A stretch of DNA of 64,000 nucleotides, from NCBI GenBank assembly GCA_950295325.1, contig OX485809.1, positions 7,130,001-7,194,000 on the forward strand, given 5' to 3'. Source of the DNA: Polytrichum commune. Its lineage: Eukaryota; Streptophyta; Polytrichopsida; Polytrichales; Polytrichaceae. Both the position numbers and the translations under genes were made by a program. Shown here piece by piece: positions 50,201 through 58,926 of this stretch (position 1 is its first letter; each line of letters begins with the position of its first letter). The notes below the pieces were generated by a model. The model did not search any database, was not told where the DNA came from, and saw only the letters and a program-made list of their open reading frames with translations.

Positions 50201-52551
50201 TTTTGATGTATTCCCACACAAAAATTGTACATGTTGTAGAATCTGTGAGCATTTATCCCAACCAGTATGGCAAATGCATGTTGTTTAATAGGCAGGAATG
50301 AGGTATTGTTGAAATGGGGATATTATAGTGTGCACGTTAATGTCGCGCGATTCAATCCTCATCCATGTTCTGTCATAGTATTCAATTTCCATAGAGCTTA
50401 TTCAATGATGTTCCAATGTTGTAATATGTTTAACATGCCACATGACCAAGCCGCAGAAGCTCCCAATTCGGCACCTGCTGGATGTAATGCACATAGAGCG
50501 CAACATATGCGACAGTTTGTTGAAGTTGCTATTTGGAGCGAAAGATACTGCTGCATCGCGTCGAGATATGGAGGAAGAGAGAGTACGAGAACATTTGTGG
50601 GTTCGACGAGGCCCGGTAGCGGGGGGTAATTACTTCAAGCCGGCCGCCCCATATGTACTGACCAAGGAAGAGCAGAAAATCTTTTTGGAGCAATTGAGTG
50701 GCATCACAGTACCCACGGGTTATTGCGGGCCAATAAAGAAGCACATACTGCACAACAGAATTGGTAACATGAAGTCTCATGACTTCCACATCTTTTTTCA
50801 GTTTCTGCTACCTGTTTGTTTGAGGCATCTTATGGCATGTGGGCCTAGACAAGCCATAATTCGACTGGCAAGGTTGTTCACTATGATATGCAAGAAAGTC
50901 ATAAATGTAGCCGAGTTAGAGCTTACACAACATTATGCAGCGGAAACCATGTGTTTGATGGAGATATGGTTCCCACCATCATTTTTTGACATTATGGTCC
51001 ACTTGCCAATCCACCTTGTTAGACAAGTGAAGATGTGTGGTCCGATTGCTAACGCTTGGTGCTATCCGGTGGAGAGACACTTGAATGTCCTGAAAAAATA
51101 TGTCCGGAATAGGGCAAATCCCGAAGGTGCAATTGCAAACGCTTATATGTATGACGAGGCTTTAGGTTTCTGCACCGAGTACTTGAAGTTGTATCCTTTC
51201 ACACGACGAAGGATATGGGACGATGAGGAGGAGCTAGGAGATTGTGGAGAACTTCTGGAGGGAAAAGCCTCGAAGCGAGAACTAACGAGTGAGGAAAGAC
51301 GAGGAATCCATTCTTGGATTATACGAAATTCTGAAGCTACCAGTGAGCCTTGGAGGTAAACTATTTGTATATCTTGGCAGTCATAATCTCTATCAAGCAC
51401 GGTCACTCTAATAGTTGTGCTCATGTTTAATGTGCTCATGTTCCGCCAGACTTGAATTAAAATCTGACTTCGCATGTTGTAGGCAGTACCAGGCCCTTGC
51501 TGAGCAGCTGGAGGCAGATAGGGAAGCATTCAGAAGGGATGCCGCATCCAGAGGGCTTACACGAAGAGAGCAATATCGATATCCAGATGACATCTTGCAC
51601 GACCTGCCCGACTTTGTGGAGTGGTTGCCTCAATACACAAACCAACTGGTACATGCCCAGGTTTCGGGCAATGTTGACATTGAGTTACTCCGCCTCTCGG
51701 CTCTCCCCTCTAGGGAAGCCGAGACTTACCAACAAATGTGGGCATATGGGAATCACTACAGGGTGGTGAACGAGGGAGACGACTCCGCATTCGTGACGCA
51801 GGATTATGGCATCGCCAGTATATTTGGAGCGGAAGAGGGACGAAGTGCTGGCGTGAGCATGGTAGGCGTCTTGAAGGAGATCATTGTTGTACGATACTCG
51901 GCACAAAGGAGAGTTGTTTTTCGAGGATCCTGGATCCGCAATGTACCTGGGCCACGATCTTCAACAAAGGTAGACCAGTATGGATTCACCGTGGTACGTT
52001 TCAACGACCGGGTTGCAAGAGAAAGGGAACCGTATGTGCTACCGGCAATAGTCCGCCAGGTAATTCATGCACATCTAACATGTGTTTGCTTGCTGGAATG
52101 TGGCACTGCTTGTTGAAACGTCCTCCACATGATGTATTGTTGAAGACTGTATTTGTAACTTCTGAACCAATGTCTTGTCATCATTTGGCAATGCTTACTT
52201 GCTTAGCAGGTCTTTTTCATCCAAGACTGGCAACATCGAGGGTGGCGCGTGGTGCTCCAGAAGGAACCCCGGTCAAGGAGAGTCGTGGACAACAACGACG
52301 AACAAATTTTAGGCATATCAGGAGATTTGATAGGGTTACAACTACCGGTAGACATGAATGCTGTCGAATTCCGCACAAATCTTATGCAAGCTGGGGAAAC
52401 AGTCCCCGCTGCAGAAATGGCCAGGTTGAATGCACTGGTGAGGGGGGAGGGACATGAGAATGGACCCAATGCGAGAGGCCCTGCACGAAGGGGCCGAGGT
52501 AGGGGAAGGGCAGGCAGGAGGAGAAGACTACCCAGGAGGAATATGAACTAA
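47201..52551 (+). CDS. CACTA-2 TNP2-type transposase, intact
   Basis: Five exons: 47201-47437, 47893-49689, 50457-51355, 51483-52059, 52210-52551. Junction phases are 0, 0, 2, 0, and the whole gives 1,283 residues. Residues about 14-75 hold PLHHPDRIKARDLKL and a zinc motif (CPCNLC, then H and GRH), a transposase-associated domain. An acidic linker (80-200) precedes the Transposase_21 core with LDGMNPYS (D461), NVDVFIQPLVDELQQLW, HDFPAYGLISG, TKGFKACPVCG and HRRYLPEDHYFRG. DUF4218 lies in exon 3 (LDVMHIERN, KSHDFHIFFQFLLPV, WCYPVERHLNVLKKYV). DUF4216 lies in exons 4-5 (VDQYGFTVVRF, then QDWQHRGWRVVLQKEPR). The tail is Arg/Gly-rich (RRGRGRGRAGRRRR). It should cut and join at CACTA-type ends. 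The start could also be the ATG at 47207. It is probably able to act on CACTA-2 and related deletion derivatives. Confidence 0.9.
47457..47851. repeat. About 67-bp tandem repeat filling TNP2 intron 1
   Basis: Six diverged units, each with (C/T)ATGAGAAG(C/T)TGG, TTTGTGAA, TTGGTTGTG, CAAAGT and AATGCA(G/C). The first unit begins about 20 bp after the exon 1 donor. Several units end in TGCAG, resembling weak acceptors. Confidence 0.85.
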
Positions 52552-54322
52552 TTCCACAGAATGGAGTTAGCTTCTCTAGTCATGTTGGCTTCTATGAGTG
52601 TAGTCCCATTGCACCTCATTTTTGTGTATAGGGACATGGCCAGGCCACAGTCTTGTTTTTGTCAGATATAACTATTACTCTGGAAATTGGTAGGATGTGT
52701 ACAGGTAGCATGCTATCACCTGAATATCTTGCAACGCTAACTTAGTTCATTGTGTTCTGCTTCAATACTCATTTAGTGAATTAGTATGAACCTGGCAGCA
52801 TATAGGCATCCTCAACGGGTATGTGATTGGCAATGTGCACCCTTGGATGATGACAGGGGATTGTTGGTGGGCTTATGCCACATGTGTATCAGTCCCTGTG
52901 AATTTGGTTGGGGCAGGCTAACCTATGCCCCCGGTGTGGTTACACTACATATGCAGTACCCGAATGTGTAGAATGCGTGGATGATGAGGCTTGGGATCGT
53001 AAATTGATGAGAAGTGATGTTGGTGTTTCTTACATTTGTGATGCCATAGTATGCGCAGGTTGGCGAGCTTGGCAACGTACCTGGGGTCGTGTTATTCTTG
53101 GGCCCTTCCCAGAAAGATAATTGTATTCATGCTTTACACCGCACCATTTCGGCTATCTTAATACCGGGTCTTGGGGATCTAGTAGTATTTACCAGTTCCC
53201 GAGACGGTGCGGTATGTGACTGTTGAGGAGGTTTGGAATGTGCTGGCTGTGCATGTTCATCCATTCAAGTTGCAGTGACATCGACGAAAATGTGTTCATT
53301 GCCCATTAGTCGTTTCTGGGGAAGCTCCCATCGAGCTCAACATCGTGGACTTCCACAAAGAAACATGGCAACCCTCGCACAATTCATGGTAAGGCAGTCA
53401 TTGTGTTGAGTCTTCTGTAGTCCTGCATGAAATGGTCTTGAGTTTTCAATCAATTATTGTTGGTTTGGTGTACGACTATGTTGCTCATATTGTAATCGTG
53501 TAGGTGTTGGATGCGATTTTGAGTGATATGTCGGCTTCGAGCTGGATGGTGAGGTCACATCCGCAGGGAGGTGCATGGCAGAATGGTCTACAAACATAAA
53601 GAAAGAGGCTCATTGTGGTGCTTTTGCGCAGATGGAAAACCTAAGCAACCTCACATGGTTGGATTCTGAGAGTCCGAGGATAGGGCTGTTCAGGTAACAT
53701 TATGTATCCCTTCACACAACAGCTGTATATAAATGTTATGAGCTTGCATGGTGCCATATCTTTGTTCGTTGAATGTGTTTTTTATCCTAGTTGTTGCAGG
53801 TTGCAAGTGACAGCTAATGAATTGTCAGTACATAATTATATCATTAGTTGTAGGGAAGTGCAGCTTTTAATTGGCGTATTGAGGTTGCCCTTACACACAA
53901 CATGCGTTAATTTGTCCCAGGAGCTAATTACTGTACAATGCAGCTGAATTTTGCAGTGCCTCATGTAGAGACCAAGTTGCTAAACTCAACCATGCTATCA
54001 TAGTACAGGTTTCCAGTGAACATTATATTTTGCGTCTTGACATGCATGAAGTGGTCATACATTGGCAGGTACACTTAGAATATGGATAAGACTTGCGAAC
54101 CGTCACTTGCTGCAGCAGTACGTTTGGAAGTCGCCAACTTTCCAACAAGGGAGCAAGAGATCGTTTTGAGCAGTTAATGTTGTGAAAACTATAGAGGCCG
54201 TTTAAAATCCCAATTTATGATATAGAAATGTTCCCCTAGAGTATGTCAATCAAGAGGTGTCTCAGTCTGCGGAGGTTAAGCATGCAGAGTGGGAGTTTAC
54301 ATTTAGTGGTTTCGCCGCGAAG
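52552..54322 (+). other. Downstream of TNP2; possible small zinc-ribbon-like coding fragments
   Basis: A plus-strand frame at 52908-53120 encodes 70 residues with CPRCGYTTY and, eleven residues after that first pair, CVEC, a zinc-ribbon-like arrangement. Nearby open stretches with splice-like borders encode CVHCPLVVSGEAP (about 53290-53398, followed by GTAAGG) and a segment around GFELDGEVTSAG (about 53540-53692, followed by GTAACA). I cannot join these with certain phases and do not recognise a family. They may be a captured host gene, a third CACTA gene, or chance. Confidence 0.3.
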
Positions 54323-54327
54323 GAAGG

Positions 54328-56282
54328 TGTGAGCCCAAAAGGGTGCCCACATTTAGTCTTAGACCCTTGAAACGTTAGTTGATGCACTTTGAAGTAGCAT
54401 GTTACTTCACAAAAATATAAAAAGAGTGAAATGTTAGTCTTAGAAGTACCATGTTGTAAGAGGCTAGGATGTGAGTTGTTATTGTGTTTTTACCTTCGGA
54501 AGGATTTGAGTGAATGAGGATAGGTAAGGAGAACTTGGATTGAGTAGTTAGTAAGTAGGCTAGTACAAATGGATGGAGACAACCAAAGTGACTCAAGAGG
54601 CAAGTGCATTCGAATTGGGATGAATGGAGGATCACATGGAGCGCACAAGTGGACCACCTCATCATGGCCACTTAATGGGGAAGGCCCAAGGAAGAATGCA
54701 AGGTGGAGGATAAGCAAATTCTCAAAGCACCAATCAAATCACGAGTTAAGCATCGTGGTTTGAATTAAGTGGTGAGCGACGATTTGGGGAAGTAAGGGGA
54801 GAAAGTTATGGCGGCGGAAAGCGAAGGAGGCTAAGTTTGGGTTGAAGCATCCCAAGTTTGGTAAAGTGTGGTAGGTAGAAAGCCAAGGCTAGTTAAATGT
54901 TCGAATTAGGATCCTTGTTGATCATTTGAGGGAGGAAGGCTTAGAAGATAGGATTGGCGCCTACTAAGTAGGAGGAAATCTCAAGGGCTTATCGTGAGCC
55001 TTGAGGGTGCTCACCCCCTCAAGCTTACTATATAATCCCTCATTCTTCCCTCACTCATCCTCTCTTTCCTTTGTGCTCCAAGGCACCCCACGAGTTATAA
55101 GTGTGGGTGTGGGAAGCCATATTGGAGCACATGTGTGTGCTTAGTTTTTAGTTTGAGAGCCAAGGCTTGTTAGCCTTGAAGAGGGCTTGACCTCTTGGTA
55201 GAATTAGTGTTGACGTGAAGGATTTTAAAGTTAATTCATGATTCCAATTTGTGGTACTTAAAGTTCATGTTTTGAATACACGTGGTTGCAAGTTCTATGT
55301 TTAAGAGTTGAGCACTTGATGTTGTGATGAGTGCAAAAATATACTTGTGTGGATTAGTTAGTCTTAGTGAAGTTAGGAAATTCTCTCTCCCCCTCTCCTC
55401 TCTAGGATTTTAGGATTTTAGGATTAGAGAAGAATTGTGTGATTAGAAAGGGGTTGTTAGTAGAATTAGGGAAATTAGGTAGGAAGATTAGTTAAGGGCT
55501 TGAATAATTAGTGAGGTAGTTGGGGATTACAACTACAAAGTTGTGGGTTCATGAAGGAGCTGGGTTTATGAAGGAGCTGGGTTTGTTTAGTTAGAAGTAA
55601 GGAGCTGGGTTTATGAAGGAGCTGGGTTTGTTTAGTTAGAAAGTAAAGAGCTGGGTTTATGAAGGACCTGGGTTTGTTTAGTTAGAAGCTAAGGAGCTGG
55701 GTTCATGAAGGAGCTGGGTTTATGAAGGAGCTGGGTTTGTTTAGTTAGAAAGTAAAGAGCTGGATTTATGAAGGACCTGGGTTTGTTTAGTTAGAAGCTA
55801 AGGAGCTGGGTTTATGAAGGAGCTGGGTTTATGAAGGAGCTGGGTTTATGAAGGAGCTGGGTTTGTTTAGTTAGAAGCTAAGGAGCTGGGTTCATGAAGG
55901 AGCTGGGTTTATGAAGGAGCTTAGTAGATAGCCTACCTAATTAGCTCATAGACAAGTAGTTAGTTACATTATGCTAGTTAGTGTTATGTGTGGCTTTCAC
56001 AAGTAAATGTATTTGAGATTGACTATAGAGAATAGTGTTTTTTTTAACACTTGCATCCTCTCTTTAAAAAGAAACCACGTGCACAACTTAATGGAGAATG
56101 TGGAACACTCTCGCGATGGCAAGACAAAGGAAGCAAAGACCAAAGTTAAATCCAAGACCACTTGAAGGGTGAACCTTGCACTATGGACTCATCCAAGTCC
56201 AAATCCAATACCGCGGAGGAATGTGAGCCCAAACCCACTACTCGGACTACGGACGCTTAAGGGTGGGGGGTTTGGCCTCACA
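54328..56282 (+). mobile_element. Solo LTR, TGTGAGCCC family, inserted in CACTA-2
   Basis: 1,955 bp from TGTGAGCCCAAAAGG to GTTTGGCCTCACA, flanked by a perfect 5-bp target duplication GAAGG (54323-54327 and 56283-56287). The early ATAAAAAGAGTG block and the end GGTTTGGCCTCACA are shared with the LTR at 21941. A TATA-like TATATAAT lies at 55029-55036. No internal retrotransposon domain is present. Confidence 0.9.
55547..55922. repeat. Nested tandem repeat (17-bp and about 46-bp units) in the solo LTR
   Basis: Repeated GGAGCTGGGTTTATGAA (17 bp) alternates with GGAGCTGGGTTTGTTTAG followed by TTAGAAG(C)TAA. The higher-order order varies, suggesting repeated slippage or unequal exchange. Confidence 0.9.
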
Positions 56283-56287
56283 GAAGG

Positions 56288-58525
56288 CATGCAAACTTTT
56301 TAACAGGCTGCATTAATGCGTAGGGAAGACTGCATGGGAAGGGTTAGTTGTGGCAGTTTTGCAATACACCAATGAGGCTAGGGTTGTCAACTTTGATGGA
56401 GGCCCGGGTCTTTATGATGGATAGATTCTTCTTCCCTCCATATTTGCATTGTGTACATATAGGCAGAAACCACTCATAGTTTGGCAGGGGATGGACATAC
56501 CTCAAAAAAGTTGGATTTCGTGAGTCTTGTACAGTCTCACATGTGCATAGTTCGGGTAAGTGTGAAGGGTGTTTTGCAATAGGCTACTTTGCAGAAGGCC
56601 TCGGATCCGAGGTCTGTTGTCCTTGGGGGTTGCTAAACTTGATTTGAGGTCAAGTTTATGGCGTCAGGTTGAATGTAGGCATGCCATGTTTGGGTTTCAT
56701 GTTTAGCTACATTCAACCTGACTCCATAAATTTGAAATCGAATCATTGTATTCTTCATATACAGAGACACGCATGTGTTCATCTAACCGGCCTTTCCAGA
56801 TTGGGGTGCTATGAACTACTCCTCTCCAGGTAAAATTTTGACTCGTTATTCGTGCTTGTACTTTTTACATGATCCGTGCTTGCATTGTGGGCTTTATTTG
56901 TTCGTTCAAACGGTCTTCAAATAGATATTAATATGTAATGTAGTTTTTAACTTGTTAAGGAGATGACATGGCAATTATCCTATTCATGCAGTATTTGCAT
57001 CAATTTATAGTGAGTTTAGTGTAAGGTTCCTTCTGTTAGTTGGACTTAGAGCTGTATACTTTGCAGAGTAAATGACAAGCTCCACTAAACTCATGCCTTG
57101 TATCTACTTGTTATGTCAGTCAGTAAATGTAGAGTTGTTTAGTGTACAAAGCATAAATCCTGAAAGTGTAATTAATTGTGCAGATTGGCAAGTCTGGAAC
57201 TCTTAAGGACTGTGGCAGCGGCTTTGAAGCGCTACAGCATCCTGGACCCGGAACGCCAATCCTGTTCTCTGCTCAATGTTCGAAATGTGGCCATAGATTC
57301 AATAGCAAATTTGTACTTGTTGGAACATGTCATCCACAGTAGTTCATTTTTCAGAGAAGAAAGGTTCAAACATATTGGGACCATTGAATGCAATTCCATT
57401 GAGACTTTAAGAGATGTGGGACGCAGTATTAACTGAGCATGGCAGATAATGTTATTGACAGTGAATGCGCAATTTAGTGTAGCTTCATTGGAGTTGCCAA
57501 ACAATGAAACTCTAGTATGTTGCCCAAAATTTTCATATCGCTGAAATGTATGATGTGAAGTTTGTGTGCAGACTATGACGCTTGATAGACATGTATGTGT
57601 GTAATTATGTGCACGACTTTCTTTCATGGGAATGTAGTTATCATTGCAACCATTGTACAGACCAGTTTTTTCAGTTCCAGTGTCTCTTGCTCATTGACCT
57701 GTCCCATTTGTAATCTATGATTTGAATACAAGAGCAAGTAGCATTCGAGTGTAGGTTGAATGCATGTGCAATTGTTCTTGGGTTCAGTCCGCTTGAGGCA
57801 CAACGCATTGCGGGTGTCAATGGAAATCGAGTGTCACTCGATTTCCAGTGCCAGTGGAAATCAAGTGACAGTCGTTTTCAGAAGACAGTGGAAATCGAGT
57901 GACACTCGTTTTCAGAAGACAGTGGAAGTTAGCTGCAACTGTATTTTGACTACAAGTTGCATCCAAATGCCACATGTTTCCAACAGGCACTGGACAACCA
58001 TCGTCATTGCAGCTAGGGCTGAACCCAATACGTAGGAGCATGTCGGTGTGCGTGGCAGTCAATATAGGACAAACCCGTCCCACAATTAAAGGGAGTGTGT
58101 GCACTGTTGGTCGATTGAAACACGCGTAGGAATTGAAGAACAGCGATCTAAGAGCGCATTGGGCACGATTGGATGAGTCCGCGGGTTCTCCCCAGGTGTG
58201 CATTAATTGTTGCAGAGGCAATCGAGGACATACCTGTGTTTTCACATAATATGGACTTGGCAAGCAATTGCATATCTCCTGAAAGTCATATATATAGCTC
58301 GATCATGGAATGACATGGGAGTGTGATTTCGAATTAACTCCAAATCAACGTTTACTCTTTGCGAAAGGCACCAAACACTTGCTGATACGTACATACCTGA
58401 ACTAACCCAGACATATATATATATATATATATATATATTACGTACGTAAAGGATGTGTAAACAGTTAAAACCTTGAATGATAGTGACCCAATATTGGTAA
58501 TTATCGCCCCCCCAAAAAAACTATT
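56288..58525. other. CACTA-2 right subterminal region
   Basis: No gene assigned. A stretch after TTGTGCAG at about 57181 can be read on the plus strand as GTLKDCGSGFEALQ... then CSKCGHRFNSKFVLVGTC, another CxxC-containing fragment, ending in a stop. Repeats near 57821-57930 are listed separately. An (AT)n tract lies at 58411-58438. Confidence 0.35.
57821..57925. repeat. Subterminal palindrome and 35-bp direct repeats
   Basis: TGGAAATCGAGTG (57821-57833) and CACTCGATTTCCA (57835-57847) form a 13-bp perfect palindrome around one base. It is followed by direct units with CAGTGGAAATC(A/G)AGTGACA and TCGTTTTCAGAAGA. Clustered subterminal repeats are typical transposase or partner-protein binding sites in CACTA elements; binding here is inference. 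Confidence 0.75.
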
Positions 58526-58595
58526 AAAATAGTGGTCAAAAGAACCGCAATAGAAAAACGACTGCGGTTTTTTTTAACCATGTTTTCTACTAGTG
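58526..58595 (-). repeat. CACTA-2 right terminal inverted repeat
   Basis: Reverse complement of the left terminus with four transitions. Followed by the duplicated ATA at 58596-58598. Confidence 0.95.
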
Positions 58596-58671
58596 ATAGC
58601 TTGCAATCCCTAGCTCGCACTCTGCTTGGGTCGTGTAGCGGGCGACGCCGTTGAGCATTGTTGTTGTCCAT
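58596..58671 (-). CDS. 5' end of CACTA-1 TNP2 exon 1 (start codon at 58671-58669)
   Basis: The minus-strand ATG at 58671 opens 25 codons plus one base (MDNNNAQRRRPLHDPS onwards) and stops at the CACTA-2 insertion point. The remaining 155 bp of exon 1 resume at 35810. 76 + 155 = 231 bp, exactly 77 codons. PLHDPSRVRARDCKL lines up with PLHHPDRIKARDLKL at the start of the CACTA-2 transposase, which confirms the junction. Confidence 0.9.
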
Positions 58672-58926
58672 ATTGTAATGAACAATTTAATTCCCCCGGA
58701 CAGCACGATGTGGCTGTTTGCCACATTATTGTTCCCATAAGTAGCAAAGCATCGTGTGAGTAATGAGTTGCAATAAGGGAGACATTATGAGGTGTGCAAC
58801 GTCAAGAAATCGCAACTTCATACATATGCCCACATATGTAAACCCTAACTCCTTCCCACAGCCGATCACTTCCACCCTTCCACCTCCTGGCATTTCCAAA
58901 TGCAAGGGAAGGTTCTTGCAACATAC
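58672..58926. promoter_or_regulatory. Putative bidirectional promoter of CACTA-1
   Basis: Only 255 bp separate the minus-strand TNP2 start codon from the plus-strand partner start codon. Both 5' UTRs and promoters should lie here, unless a partner first exon lies elsewhere. No unambiguous TATA box is visible. Confidence 0.55.

Larger units (their letters stand above)
35814..58595 (+). mobile_element. CACTA-2: complete 22.8-kb En/Spm-type transposon
   Basis: The terminal inverted repeats are 70 bp (35814-35883 and 58526-58595), start CACTAGTAGAAAACATGG, and differ at four positions, all transitions. The 3-bp target duplication ATA is at 35811-35813 and 58596-58598. It contains an intact TNP2 gene on the plus strand, a damaged partner gene on the minus strand, and a solo LTR (54328-56282). 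It lies within exon 1 of the CACTA-1 transposase. Near-identical ends and the intact transposase suggest it is younger than CACTA-1. Confidence 0.95.

Noticed and set aside
29580-52551. The two TNP2 genes as an inverted duplication of one gene.
   Set aside because: They align over their length but are clearly diverged, differ by one intron, and lie in elements with different terminal repeats (CACTACAAGG and CACTAGTAGA). They are separate families.
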